Notes: generated by a model not told the origin, from the sequence alone. DNA of 64,000 bases from DATEOR01 sp963841425 (GCA_963841425.1 CAWJCL010000003.1:124001-188000); one strand, 5' to 3'. Numbered from the stretch's first letter, positions 8,121-16,394 are shown. Numbers and translations are program-made.

Positions 8121-8894
8121 ATGATCCAGGATGAGCGTGCTCCGTTCGTCCGGGCGCTGCAGGGAGCCCGCGCATCCGCCTACGCGCCGGGCGAGTTCGT
8201 CGGGCAGGAGAGCTTCATGGGCGCCGCGGAGATTCGGGACCTGGCCGGGCGGGCCGGCATCGCGCCCGGGGTCTCGGTCCTCGACCTGTGCTGCGGAATC
8301 GCAGGGCCCGGGCGCTTCATCACGCGAGAGCTCGGCTGCACCTACCTGGGAGTGGACGTGAGCTCCAGTGCCGTCGAGATCGCGCGAGAGAACGCAGGCG
8401 CCCTTCCCTGCCGCTTCGAGGTCGCGCGAGTTCCTCCTATTTCCTTCGGCCCCTTCGACGTCGTGCTTCTCTTCGAAACGATGCTCGCCTTTCCCGACAA
8501 GGAAACGCTGCTCGAGGAGATATCCCGGGCACTCCTCCCCGGCGGGCGGTTCGCCTTCACGATGGAGGAGGGGCTTCCCCTCACGGAGGCGGAGCGCGAG
8601 CACATGCCCGACGCCGACACCGTCTGGCTCACGCCGCTCGGGGAGATGCTCACGTGTCTGGAGCGAGTCGGGCTGCGTGTCCGCTGGCAGCAGGACTGCA
8701 GCGAGTCCCACCGTGCTGTGGCGGCTGCGTTGACCGGCGCGTTCGCCACCGATGCCACGGCGATCGCCGGACACATCGGGCGCAGGGCACTGGAGGACCT
8801 CCTGGCCGCGCACCGGCTCTGGAGCGACTGGCTCAGGGAGGGACGCGTGCGCAAGCTCGCCTTGGTTGCGGAAAAGACGGGGACGACGGGATGA
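8121..8894 (+). CDS. class I SAM-dependent methyltransferase
   Basis: A 257-residue methyltransferase with motif I VLDLCCGIAGPGRF near residues 54-67, GVDVSSSAV next, and a FDVVLLFETML motif II region near 112. A post-motif LLPGGRFAF follows. The layout resembles small-molecule (glycine/sarcosine or quinone type) methyltransferases, but the substrate is not determined. The ATG at 8121 is preceded by GAGG. It is divergent from the phosphotransferase gene and 43 bases ahead of the alcohol dehydrogenase, so it may be co-transcribed with it. Confidence 0.85.
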   Translation: MIQDERAPFVRALQGARASAYAPGEFVGQESFMGAAEIRDLAGRAGIAPGVSVLDLCCGIAGPGRFITRELGCTYLGVDVSSSAVEIARENAGALPCRFEVARVPPISFGPFDVVLLFETMLAFPDKETLLEEISRALLPGGRFAFTMEEGLPLTEAEREHMPDADTVWLTPLGEMLTCLERVGLRVRWQQDCSESHRAVAAALTGAFATDATAIAGHIGRRALEDLLAAHRLWSDWLREGRVRKLALVAEKTGTTG

Positions 8895-8937
8895 GCCTGA
8901 CGTTTCCTTCCCCCGGAATAGGAAAGGTGGTCTGTAG

Positions 8938-9972
8938 ATGCGCGCGACTGTGATGTACGGCGCGGAGGATGTCCGCGTCGAGGATGTCCCTGATGCACGG
9001 CTGCTCGAACCGGGCGACGCACTTGTTCGCGTTACGCGCGCCGCGATCTGCGGCAGTGATCTGTGGCCGTACAAGTCGATGGAGCCGAGCGCCGCCGGGC
9101 AACGCATGGGGCACGAGTTCATCGGCATCGTCGACGCGGTGGGCGCAGACGTCCCCTCGCTTCGGGCCGGCGACCTCGTCGCCTCTCCGTTCCTCTGGTC
9201 GGACGGGACCTGCGTCCTGTGCAGAGAAGGAATGCAGCCCTCGTGCCTGCATGGAGGGCGTTACGGCGTCGACGGGGTCGACGGCGGCCAGGGGGAAGCC
9301 GTGCGCGTTCCGCAGGCGGATGGGACCCTCATCCGGCTCCCGGTCGAGCCAGACGACGTGCTCATGCCGTCGCTCTTGGCCCTGACGGACGTGATGGCGA
9401 CCGGTCACCACGCGGCGCTCTGCGCCCGCGTGGGTCCCGGCAAGAGTGTCGCGGTCGTCGGTGACGGCGCTGTCGGCCTTTGCGGCGTGATCGCGGCGCG
9501 CCGACTCGGCGCCGAGCAGATCATCATCCTCGGTCACCACGAGCCCCGGATCGTGCTCGCGAGAGCGTTTGGAGCGACCGACGTCGTCGGCGAGCGTGGG
9601 GAGGAGGCCGTGGAGCGGGTCCGGGAGCTGACCGACGGCCTCGGCGCCCACTCCGTGCTCGAATGCGTCGGCCTCGAGGAGGCGACGAGCACGGCCCTCC
9701 GCAGTGCCCGGCCGGGCGGAGCCGTCGGCCGCGTCGGGGTGCCGCAGGAGGAGTCGATCTCGGAAGGTGAGTCGACGTTCTTCGACAACGTGACGATCAG
9801 CGGGGGCCCCGCCCCGGCCCGGGCATACATGGAAGAGCTGCTCGCAGACGTCCTCGCGGGGCGGATCGAGCCCGGCCGTGTCTTCGACCGCGTCGGGTCG
9901 CTCGACGAGGTGCCGGACGGCTACCGTGCGATGAACGACCGCGAGGCGATCAAGGTGATGATCGAGCTCTGA
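8938..9972 (+). CDS. zinc-dependent alcohol dehydrogenase family protein
   Basis: A 344-residue MDR alcohol dehydrogenase. The catalytic zinc site is visible as AICGSD near 37 and GHEFIG near 58; the structural zinc loop is reduced to a CVLCREGMQPSC-type cluster near 92-103. The cofactor motif VAVVGDGAVGLCG lies near 171-183. It oxidises an alcohol or reduces an aldehyde; the substrate is unknown. A GGAAAGG ribosome-binding site sits before the ATG at 8938. It is followed 37 bases later by a small cupin gene. Confidence 0.88.
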   Translation: MRATVMYGAEDVRVEDVPDARLLEPGDALVRVTRAAICGSDLWPYKSMEPSAAGQRMGHEFIGIVDAVGADVPSLRAGDLVASPFLWSDGTCVLCREGMQPSCLHGGRYGVDGVDGGQGEAVRVPQADGTLIRLPVEPDDVLMPSLLALTDVMATGHHAALCARVGPGKSVAVVGDGAVGLCGVIAARRLGAEQIIILGHHEPRIVLARAFGATDVVGERGEEAVERVRELTDGLGAHSVLECVGLEEATSTALRSARPGGAVGRVGVPQEESISEGESTFFDNVTISGGPAPARAYMEELLADVLAGRIEPGRVFDRVGSLDEVPDGYRAMNDREAIKVMIEL

Positions 9973-10009
9973 CGCTCGGCCGCCTCGACAACGATCACCG
10001 GGAGAAGCC

Positions 10010-10417
10010 ATGCAGATCACCAGGAGCTCGATCGAGACCACGCCCGGCCCGCCCGAGTGGTTCACCGGCTCGGTCTACGTCGACGCAGTCGCGGTGCCCT
10101 CCGGCGACTCGCGCGTGAGCGCGAGCAGCGTGCATTTCACACCCGGCGCGCGAACGGCGTGGCACACCCATCCCAACGGTCAGACGATCTACGTTCTCGA
10201 AGGCATCGGACTGGCGCAGTGCCGCGGCGGCCCGATCGAGCTCATTCGACCGGGTGACCGCGTCTTCTTCGAGCCCGGCGAAGACCACTGGCACGGCGCG
10301 ACGGGGAACCGCTTCATGACGCACCTCGCGATGCTCGAAGTGGGCGACGACGGCGTTCCGGCGACGTGGGGCGACCACGTCACGGACGAGGAATACGGCG
10401 GCGCCCCGCTCGTCTAG
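10010..10417 (+). CDS. small cupin-domain protein
   Basis: A 135-residue single-domain cupin. Metal-ligand motifs are visible: WHTHPNGQTIYVLEG (two His, Gln, Glu) near 49-63 and PGEDHWHGA near 88-96. Small cupins of this type include mandelonitrile-lyase-like and carboxymuconolactone-pathway proteins; a specific reaction cannot be given. GGGAG precedes the ATG. It is the last gene before the degraded tRNA-associated region. Confidence 0.85.
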   Translation: MQITRSSIETTPGPPEWFTGSVYVDAVAVPSGDSRVSASSVHFTPGARTAWHTHPNGQTIYVLEGIGLAQCRGGPIELIRPGDRVFFEPGEDHWHGATGNRFMTHLAMLEVGDDGVPATWGDHVTDEEYGGAPLV

Positions 10418-10431
10418 CGCCACAAAGGTAG

Positions 10432-10454
10432 TGCCCCGACATGAATTGAATCTG
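10432..10454 (-). repeat. degenerate tRNA-Arg 3'-end fragment (older att scar)
   Basis: These bases match the acceptor and T-arm portion of the tRNA-Arg at 12032-12102 in the same orientation, with one base deleted and two substitutions. It looks like a decayed copy of an integration target. The match is short, so confidence is moderate. Confidence 0.45.
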
Positions 10455-10507
10455 TCTGCCGTCGAACGTCCAGACGGCTTACGCCTTGGACTTTGACGGA
10501 AAACCAG

Positions 10508-10551
10508 TGCCTCCGACAGGAATTGAACCCGTGCAGGTGGTTTAGGAAACC
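10508..10551 (-). repeat. partial tRNA-Arg copy, att-like direct repeat
   Basis: Forty-one of 44 bases equal positions 12031-12074, covering the 3' half of the tRNA-Arg from the acceptor end through the anticodon loop, in the same orientation. The match stops abruptly after the anticodon arm. A 3'-half tRNA copy at a distance from the intact gene is the usual footprint of a tyrosine-recombinase integration. Confidence 0.75.
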
Positions 10552-10765
10552 GGGCTGGGAACGTAGTGCAAGAGCCGACGTACCGGTAGGCGGTTAGCGT
10601 TTACGATCTGATTGACGCGCTGCCAGCTTAGACCTGCGACTCGCGCTATGACGGTTGCGGATACGCCGTGGCTGTGAGCCTCGATGGTCGCCTATTGAAG
10701 CTCGCGGCGCTTCCGACTACTCGGACGGCGGGGTCGGCCTTGCGGACTTGCTCAGCAGCCGTCGC
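10542..10765 (-). pseudogene. frameshifted helix-turn-helix protein remnant
   Basis: The minus strand reads AAEQVRKADPAVRVVGSAA in one frame and then, after a one-base slip and a TAG, ATIEAHSHGVSATVIARV continuing as AGLSWQRVNQIVNANRLPV. The second part is a classic helix-turn-helix of the kind found at the end of small DNA-binding proteins and resolvases. The frame is closed by a TAA that belongs to the copied tRNA anticodon loop. No intact start is visible and a TAA lies just upstream. Together with the two tRNA fragments this fills most of the 450-base gap between 10417 and 10870. Confidence 0.6.
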
Positions 10766-10869
10766 TTAGTGACGTGGCTCTACGAGACACTTGTGCGGCG
10801 GTCACTGTCGGCATAGGTTGAGAACCGGCGTCGAACTTGAAGTCCAACGTGCGGCGGAAAAGGGAAACC

Positions 10870-11229
10870 ATGTTCCATCTGCGCACGCTCATCCTCGTCG
10901 CCATCTCCGCGATCGGCCAAGCTGTGAGCGCGACCGCTTACGGCGCGACAGTCGCGACCGGAACGGTGGTGGACGCGAACGGCAATCCCGTTGCGGGGGT
11001 GTCCGTCTACCTCTACGACGAGAACAATGCCGCGGCCAGCAAACACTCAACCCTGTCGCTTCGGTGCAAAGCAGCGCTGACGGTGTTTGGCGTCGGCCTT
11101 TCATTGCAAAGCGGCGCTTCGAAGTACGTGAAGTTGCACTGGAGGTTCGGGAACAAGTATCCGGCTTACTACCTGTGTGGAAACGACAACGATGCCATGC
11201 ACTCGCGCCGCATCTACGCAGGCGCCTAG
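10870..11229 (+). CDS. small exported protein of unknown function
   Basis: A 119-residue protein not recognised as a known family. It starts with a signal-peptide-like hydrophobic segment (residues about 4-24, ending ATAYGA). This is followed by ATGTVVDANGNPVAGVSVYL, which has the look of a carboxypeptidase-regulatory-like or Ig-like beta-sandwich strand pair. Two Cys occur in the mature part. The ATG at 10870 follows AAAAGGGA. It lies inside the putative integration remnant and its base composition is visibly less GC-rich than the flanks. It may be truncated. Confidence 0.55.
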   Translation: MFHLRTLILVAISAIGQAVSATAYGATVATGTVVDANGNPVAGVSVYLYDENNAAASKHSTLSLRCKAALTVFGVGLSLQSGASKYVKLHWRFGNKYPAYYLCGNDNDAMHSRRIYAGA

Positions 11230-11803
11230 CAGCGGGTCTTCGATCAGGAGCAGGAGGTTCGTTTTCCTGCTCCTGACCTTCGCCGTCCTCGTCCTCGCGT
11301 TCGGCATCTTCTTCCTCGTGCGGGCACGGGGGGATGACGGGCAGGTGCATCCTGGCGGTCCACTTGCTCCCCCAAAGGGCTACAGCGATGCTGTGACAGG
11401 TCCGGTTGATCTAAATGCTCCGTACTCGTGGGGACTCATCTACCTGCACAACAACAGTGACCGGACTGCGCACCTGGTCGCGGCAGATCTCGGTCAGGTG
11501 CCGCTCGGATTGCGAGTCCTTGGTTCCTACGCCGTTCCCCGTAATGCGGGAATCGGCTTGATGTCGGGCTATGCTTCTGGCAGTGGACGCGCAGTCGAAG
11601 GGCTCGATATTCCACCGCACGATGTCTACGACATCGTCGTTGGTCTAAGCGCAACGATCCCTGGACGGCACGTGATTCCGATCGTGCGTCTCCGCTACAC
11701 GAGTGGGGGAGTTAGGTACGAGGCGACGTTCCACCAGTCAGTCGCGCTCTGTGCGCCCAAGGCGAAGTACATGGAGGACGGCTGCCCATCCCCGCTCGAT
11801 TGA
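11192..11803 (+). CDS. single-pass membrane-anchored hypothetical protein
   Basis: About 203 residues. A transmembrane segment (FVFLLLTFAVLVLAFGIFFL) is found near residues 23-42, leaving an extracytoplasmic domain of about 160 residues that ends with a paired-Cys region (ALCAPK and DGCPSP). Family not recognised. The start is uncertain: GTG at 11177 and ATG at 11192 both lie inside the end of the preceding gene. Third-position GC is lower than in the flanking genes, and it sits in the tRNA-bounded interval, which suggests acquisition with the element. Confidence 0.55.
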   Translation: MPCTRAASTQAPSSGSSIRSRRFVFLLLTFAVLVLAFGIFFLVRARGDDGQVHPGGPLAPPKGYSDAVTGPVDLNAPYSWGLIYLHNNSDRTAHLVAADLGQVPLGLRVLGSYAVPRNAGIGLMSGYASGSGRAVEGLDIPPHDVYDIVVGLSATIPGRHVIPIVRLRYTSGGVRYEATFHQSVALCAPKAKYMEDGCPSPLD

Positions 11804-11825
11804 GTGGGCGGTGACGCGCTTGAAC

Positions 11826-11846
11826 CCCCGACCTCAATCGTCGGGG
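11826..11846. terminator. possible stem-loop after the orphan membrane gene
   Basis: A seven-base-pair perfect stem (CCCCGAC / GTCGGGG) with a seven-base loop lies 22 bases past the stop at 11803. No T-run follows on either strand, so a classical intrinsic terminator is not established. Confidence 0.3.
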
Positions 11847-12031
11847 TAATCTCGCCGTGAACGGCAACCACTCCGTCCTCTCGCTCGCCTTCCTCAGCGC
11901 CCGCAGCCTCGACGTTCGTCCCGCTGCTTTAGGAGCTCTTACGAAGACGCAGTTTCTCGCGCTTCTCCTGCGGAAGTTGTCCACACGAACGCAGATTCTG
12001 AAGTCCTGCTAATCGCCTCAAATAAAGGGAT

Positions 12032-12102
12032 GCCCCCGACAGGAATTGAACCTGTGCACGTGGTTTAGGAAACCACTGCTCTATCCACTGAGCTACGGGG
12101 GC
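12032..12102 (-). tRNA. tRNA-Arg (anticodon CCU)
   Basis: The minus strand folds into a complete 71-base cloverleaf: acceptor GCCCCCG/CGGGGGC, D-arm GCTC..GAGC, anticodon arm GTGGT-TTCCTAA-ACCAC with anticodon CCT, and T-arm ACAGG-TTCAATT-CCTGT. The CCA end is not encoded. Partial copies of its 3' half lie at 10508 and 10432, marking it as an integration target. Confidence 0.95.
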
Positions 12103-12131
12103 TCGGCGTCAGCGTAGCGGGCCGACCAGGC

Positions 12132-12439
12132 TCATTCGTTCGCTCCAACGTGGTAATGGAGGTGGACCGTGCCGCCGCGGAAGCGCCGCTCTCCAGCAGC
12201 TCGAGCGCGAGACGCTCGCCCTGCGGGAGAGCCCGGTTCCCCCCGCCGACGATCACCGGGGTGAGGAAGAGATGGCAATGGTCGACGAGCCCCGCCGCGA
12301 ATGCTGCGGCGGCTAGCTCCGGGCCGCCGATGGAGAGGTCGGCCGTGGCGTCGTCCTTGAGGGCGCGTACGACATCCGGATCGAACGTCGGCGATGTATC
12401 CGTCCAGCGAAGCGAGCATGAGTAGATCAGGTCGGCCAA
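12132..12439 (-). pseudogene. remnant of a RibD_C/dihydrofolate-reductase-like protein
   Basis: One frame carries LSIGGPELAAAAFAAGLVDH and PVIVGGGNRALP, which is the C-terminal half of a YwjB-type dihydrofolate-reductase family protein. The N-terminal hallmark ASLDGYIAD appears in the neighbouring frame, directly joined to the C-terminal half, so roughly 90 middle residues are missing. The expected end (GTVHLHY) is again in the other frame. No good start codon exists (TTG at 12439). The remnant therefore has an internal deletion and two frame slips and is not functional. It lies 30 bases upstream of the tRNA gene. Confidence 0.7.
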
Positions 12440-12573
12440 ATGTGTCCTTCAAGGAGCGAAAGCTAGACCCCGGGGCGAGGATCGGTGGCCTCGCGCCCGG
12501 AATGAGCGCCGAAAGTGACGACGGGCCGCCTGCCGGCACGGCCTTCCCCCGTGAAGACGGGCGTGGAATCGGG

Positions 12574-13338
12574 TCACGCGCCGCTCATACCCTCTCGGGG
12601 CTCCCATCTGAACATCCGAAGTGCGAGCACGACTCCGACCGCGCCCCAGAGGGCGACGACGGCGATGGCCCCGAGCGACTCCGAGAGGGCGTTCTCGTCG
12701 AGGAACACGCTCCGCATAAGCTCGAGGAGGTACGTGAGCGGGAGGACGTCTGCGATCGCGCGGAGGAAGGCCGGCATGGACTCCGTCGACCAGAACACTC
12801 CCGAGATGAAGACCATCGGCAGGTAGATCGCGTTCACGATCGCCGAAGAACCCTCTGCGCTCTTCACGACCCCCGTCAGGGCGAGGCCGAGCGCGGCGAA
12901 CGCCACCGTGCCGAGAAGCAGCGTGAAGACGAAGGTGCCCGGCGACCGCGGGAGGTCGGCGTCGATCAGGAAGCGCCCGATGAGGAGCTGGATGACGGCC
13001 TCGAGCCCGATGACGAGGAGCGTCGAGCCGATGACCGCGCTCATGTAGATCCGCGGCGGGAGCGGCGTGCCGCGCACCCGCTTCAGGACGCCCGACTCCC
13101 GGCGCACGACTAGCTGGATCGCGAGTCCCGCGAACGCCGTCGAGACGATGCCGTACCCGAGGAGCCCCGCCAGCAGGTACGTGCCTGCGTTGACGCCGCC
13201 GATGGTGTCGCGATCGCCGTAGATCGACCCGAGGAGCACGAGGAAGATGATCGGGAGAAGGAACGTGAAGAACGCGGCCTCGCGACTCCGCCAGAAGATC
13301 CTCTGCTGTGCGGCGAGCTCGTGGAAGAAGAGCCTCAT
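12574..13338 (-). CDS. ABC-2 type transporter permease
   Basis: A 254-residue membrane protein with six predicted hydrophobic segments and the ABC-2 layout seen in drug or polysaccharide exporters of the DrrB kind. It partners the ATPase whose stop codon its start overlaps by four bases at 13335-13338. The substrate is unknown; an efflux role is inferred from the family. The ATG at 13338 is chosen for that overlap. Confidence 0.88.
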   Translation of the reverse strand: MRLFFHELAAQQRIFWRSREAAFFTFLLPIIFLVLLGSIYGDRDTIGGVNAGTYLLAGLLGYGIVSTAFAGLAIQLVVRRESGVLKRVRGTPLPPRIYMSAVIGSTLLVIGLEAVIQLLIGRFLIDADLPRSPGTFVFTLLLGTVAFAALGLALTGVVKSAEGSSAIVNAIYLPMVFISGVFWSTESMPAFLRAIADVLPLTYLLELMRSVFLDENALSESLGAIAVVALWGAVGVVLALRMFRWEPREGMSGA

Positions 13339-14189
13339 CCGACCTCGGCCTCCTCCCGCGTCAGCTCGAGATACAGGTCCTCGAGCGAGCGGCGGCGCAC
13401 CTCGATGCCCTCGAGCTCGAGGCCCTCGGCGAGCGCTTGGCCGGTCAGCTCGTGGAGGACGCGCGTCGGCTCGTCAGTCGCGATCACGAGCTCCTCGCCG
13501 TCGCGGCGGTAGCGAATCTCGACGCCAGCCGCCTCCGAGAGCAGGTCGCGCGGCGAGCCGGTGGCGACGATGCGGCCGTCGCGGAGGATCGCGAGGCGGT
13601 CGGCGAGGGTCTGCGCCTCCTCCATGTAGTGCGTGGTCAGGAGGATGCTCTTGCCGAGCGCCCGCAGGTCGCGGATGGTCTCCCAGGCCTGACGCCGCGC
13701 GGCGGGGTCGAAGCCGGTCGTTGGCTCGTCGAGGAAGATCAGCTCGGGATCGCCGACGAGCGCGAGAGCAAGGTCGAGACGGCGCAGCTGTCCGCCGGAG
13801 AGCGTGCGCACACGCGTTTCGCGCTTCTCGCCGAGCCCGACGAGCTCGATCACCTCGCCGACGTCTCGCGCCCGCTCGTAGTAGCCGGCGAAGAGCTCGA
13901 GGGTCTCCCTGACGGAGAGGAGGGGGTACACGGCGGAGGACTGGAGGACGATGCCGATGCGCGCCCGAAAGTCGCTGCCGCTTCGGGCCGGATCGGTGCC
14001 GAGCACCTGCACGGTGCCCTCGTCCCGGTCCCGGTAGCCCTCGAGGATCTCGACAGTGGTGGTCTTGCCGGCGCCGTTCGGCCCGAGGAGGGCGAACACC
14101 TCGCCTGCCTCGACGCGGAAGCCGACTCCGTGGAGGACCTCGCGCGTGCCGTACGACTTCCTCAGGCCGGAGACCTCGATCGCGCTCAC
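13335..14189 (-). CDS. ABC transporter ATP-binding protein (DrrA-like)
   Basis: A 284-residue ATPase subunit. Walker A GPNGAGKTT is near residue 38, the signature LSGGQ near 130, Walker B LIFLDEPTTGFDP near 148-160, and the switch His in LTTHYMEEA. A roughly 70-residue C-terminal extension is typical of the antibiotic-exporter (DrrA/CcmA) group. It forms an exporter with the downstream permease. It is divergent from the M15 peptidase gene with only 50 bases between, so both promoters lie there. Confidence 0.92.
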   Translation of the reverse strand: MSAIEVSGLRKSYGTREVLHGVGFRVEAGEVFALLGPNGAGKTTTVEILEGYRDRDEGTVQVLGTDPARSGSDFRARIGIVLQSSAVYPLLSVRETLELFAGYYERARDVGEVIELVGLGEKRETRVRTLSGGQLRRLDLALALVGDPELIFLDEPTTGFDPAARRQAWETIRDLRALGKSILLTTHYMEEAQTLADRLAILRDGRIVATGSPRDLLSEAAGVEIRYRRDGEELVIATDEPTRVLHELTGQALAEGLELEGIEVRRRSLEDLYLELTREEAEVG

Positions 14190-14239
14190 GCGGCCAGAAT
14201 ACTGACCGCCTCAGCGCGGGTCGCGCCTACACTGCGGCC

Positions 14240-14878
14240 GTGAAGGCCCTGGCCGCCGGAGCCTGCGTTCTTGCGCTCGCCGTCGGGGTGGGGCATGCCT
14301 CGGCCGCCTTTCAGTCCTCGGTCAGCCGGATTCCGCCCGACGTACGGGAGCGAGTCGTCGGCTCATCGTGGCGCCCGGGCTGCCCTGTCCCGCTGCGAAA
14401 GCTCCGCCTCGTCCGCGTCTCGATCCACAAGTTCGACGGGTCGAAGCAGCAGGCGCGGCTGATCGTCCACCGAACGCAGGCGCACAAGGTCGTCAAGGTG
14501 ATGCACAAGCTCTGGCGCGCCGACTATCCGATCCGGCGCATGCGCCTCGTCGATGCCTACGGAGCGGACGACGACCGCTCGATGAACGCCGACAACACCT
14601 CCGCCTTCAACTGCCGCTTCGTCGCAGGCACGGACGGCTGGTCGCTGCACGCCTACGGGAAGGCGATCGACCTCAACCCGGTCGAGAACCCCTACGTCTC
14701 GGGGAGCCACGTCTCACCGGAGAAAGGCGCCAAGTACGCCGACCGCTGCTGCCACCGGGCGATCGTCCACGCCGGCGACACGGTCGTGCGCGCGTTCGCC
14801 TCCGTCGGCTGGGGGTGGGGCGGCTCCTGGTCGGGCGGGACCAAGGACTACCAGCACTTCTCGACGACCGGGGGCTAG
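14240..14878 (+). CDS. secreted M15-family (VanY-like) peptidase
   Basis: A 212-residue exported protein. A signal peptide covers residues 1-23 (MKALAAGACVLALAVGVGHA). The catalytic domain shows the M15/Hedgehog zinc pattern: DNTSAFNCR, then HAYGKAIDLNP (His and Asp ligands) near 138-148, and QHFS near the C-terminus. It probably trims peptidoglycan stem peptides (D-Ala-D-Ala or related bonds) outside the membrane. Its stop overlaps the stop of the convergent alpha/beta hydrolase gene by four bases. Confidence 0.85.
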   Translation: MKALAAGACVLALAVGVGHASAAFQSSVSRIPPDVRERVVGSSWRPGCPVPLRKLRLVRVSIHKFDGSKQQARLIVHRTQAHKVVKVMHKLWRADYPIRRMRLVDAYGADDDRSMNADNTSAFNCRFVAGTDGWSLHAYGKAIDLNPVENPYVSGSHVSPEKGAKYADRCCHRAIVHAGDTVVRAFASVGWGWGGSWSGGTKDYQHFSTTGG

Positions 14879-15798
14879 CTCGCGCCGAGCTGGTCGAGCA
14901 GCCAGGCGCGCGCGTCGGCCTTGGCCTCCGCGTTCAGGTCGTGCTCGGCGCCGTAGAGCTCGAGCTTCTTCGGGTCGCTCGTCGCCGCGAAGGCCTCCCG
15001 GGTGTCCGCAGGGCTCGGCCGCGTGTCCAGCTTCCCGGCCTGAAGGAAGACCGCGCTCGGCGCTGCGTACGGGAGGTAGTTGACCGCGTCGATCGACTGC
15101 ATGGCCTCCTCGTAGGCGGGGAGGTCGCCTTCCACGCCCTGATCGTCGGCGAGCTGTCGCATGTCGCTCGAGAGGCGGGGGACCAGGGACATGAGGACGA
15201 ACGAGTGCACGCGCCGCTCGACTGCCGACAGGACTCCGCCCAGCGAGCCTCCCCAGCTGAACCCGACGTAGCCGAGCCGGCTCGGGTCGACCTCCGGCCG
15301 CGAGACGAGAAGGTCGATGCCGCGGCGCATCTCCTTCACCTCCTGGACGATCCCGTCCTTGTCCGACGGCTCGAAGACGACGACGTCCTCGATGGGCGGC
15401 CGGGCGTAGGGCGGGTTGGGGAGCAGGGAGACCACCCCGGCCTTCGCGAGCTCGATCGCCTCGGTGTAGAAGGTGTACTTGGCGCCCGGGGCGCCGGGCA
15501 TGAACTCGACCGCGGGATACCCCCCGCCTTCCTCGGGGGTGATCAGGAAGGCGTCGATCCGTCCTTCGGGGCCCGCGTAGGTGATGTCGTGCACGACCAC
15601 GCCGTCCTTGACCTCCGACTTCACCTCCTGGACGTCGAGCGGCGCCGCGGCGTCGTAGTCGAACTGGCCGAGGAGATCGGGGTCGACCGTTGCGGGCGAG
15701 GTCGAAACGTCACCGCGGCCCCCTCCGCCGTCGTCGACGCCGCCGCAGGCCGCGGCGAGGATGGCCAGTCCCAACAGGATCGGAAGCGCCCGCCTCAC
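14875..15798 (-). CDS. lipoprotein alpha/beta hydrolase (dienelactone-hydrolase-like)
   Basis: A 307-residue alpha/beta hydrolase with a lipoprotein signal: residues 1-18 end in the lipobox ILAAAC. The nucleophile elbow GFSWGG lies near 172-177. Asp and His of the triad are likely in the KLDTRPSP and EHDLNAE stretches. It probably acts as an extracytoplasmic esterase or peptidase of unknown substrate. It is divergent from the isochorismatase gene. Confidence 0.85.
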   Translation of the reverse strand: MRRALPILLGLAILAAACGGVDDGGGGRGDVSTSPATVDPDLLGQFDYDAAAPLDVQEVKSEVKDGVVVHDITYAGPEGRIDAFLITPEEGGGYPAVEFMPGAPGAKYTFYTEAIELAKAGVVSLLPNPPYARPPIEDVVVFEPSDKDGIVQEVKEMRRGIDLLVSRPEVDPSRLGYVGFSWGGSLGGVLSAVERRVHSFVLMSLVPRLSSDMRQLADDQGVEGDLPAYEEAMQSIDAVNYLPYAAPSAVFLQAGKLDTRPSPADTREAFAATSDPKKLELYGAEHDLNAEAKADARAWLLDQLGAS

Positions 15799-15851
15799 TG
15801 CCGGGTACGACGAGCCCGCGCGCGGTTGGTTTGCCCTGGTTTACTTCCGCC

Positions 15852-16394
15852 GTGGCGCGCGGTCTCGTCATCGTCGATATCCAGAAGGACTACTTCCCGG
15901 GCGGCGCCCACCCGCTCGAGGGGCCCGAGGCCGCTGCGGCGTCAGCGGCGCGGCTTCTGGCCGCGTTCCGGGTGGCCGGCGACCCCGTCTTCCACGTCCG
16001 CCACATCTGGGACGAGGAGGAGGCGACCTTCATGCGGCCAGGAACGGACGGCGCGGAGATTCACGAGAGCGTCGCGCCGAAGGACGGCGAGACCGTCATC
16101 TCGAAGGAGCATCCGAACAGCTTCCGCGACACCGTGCTCGAGGACGAGCTCCGCAAGGCCGGCGTGGACGACCTCGTGGTCTGCGGGATGATGACCAGCA
16201 TGTGCGTGGATGCGACGGTTCGCGCCGCCGTCGACCTCGGCTTCGAAACGACGGTGGCCCACGACGCGTGCGCCACCTGCGAGCTCGACTTCGGCGGTGT
16301 TGCGATTCCCGCCGCCTCCGTGCACGCGGCCTTTCTCGCCGCGCTCGCGGACGGCTACGCGGCGGTCGTCTCCACCGACGAGCTCGCGGGCTGA
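15852..16394 (+). CDS. isochorismatase-family cysteine hydrolase
   Basis: A 180-residue cysteine hydrolase of the isochorismatase/nicotinamidase superfamily. The triad is visible: Asp in VDIQKDYF, Lys in ISKEHPNSF and Cys in TSMCVDATVR. It cleaves a C-N or C-O bond in a small molecule; the substrate cannot be assigned. The GTG at 15852 is chosen because the family strand GLVIVDIQ begins three residues later. Its end overlaps the convergent cyclase gene by 40 bases. Confidence 0.88.
   Translation: MARGLVIVDIQKDYFPGGAHPLEGPEAAAASAARLLAAFRVAGDPVFHVRHIWDEEEATFMRPGTDGAEIHESVAPKDGETVISKEHPNSFRDTVLEDELRKAGVDDLVVCGMMTSMCVDATVRAAVDLGFETTVAHDACATCELDFGGVAIPAASVHAAFLAALADGYAAVVSTDELAG

Noticed and set aside
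8097..9128. Upstream extension of the phosphotransferase frame (up to 1156 codons)
   Set aside because: The extra part lies antisense to the methyltransferase gene and has no conserved sequence; a GTG with GGAGG at 8036 gives a sensible membrane N-terminus.
11821..11850. tRNA-like T-arm (GGGGGTTCAAG) on the minus strand
   Set aside because: Only the 5' side of a T-arm is present and no matching acceptor stem follows; it is probably chance or at most an unrecognisable fragment.
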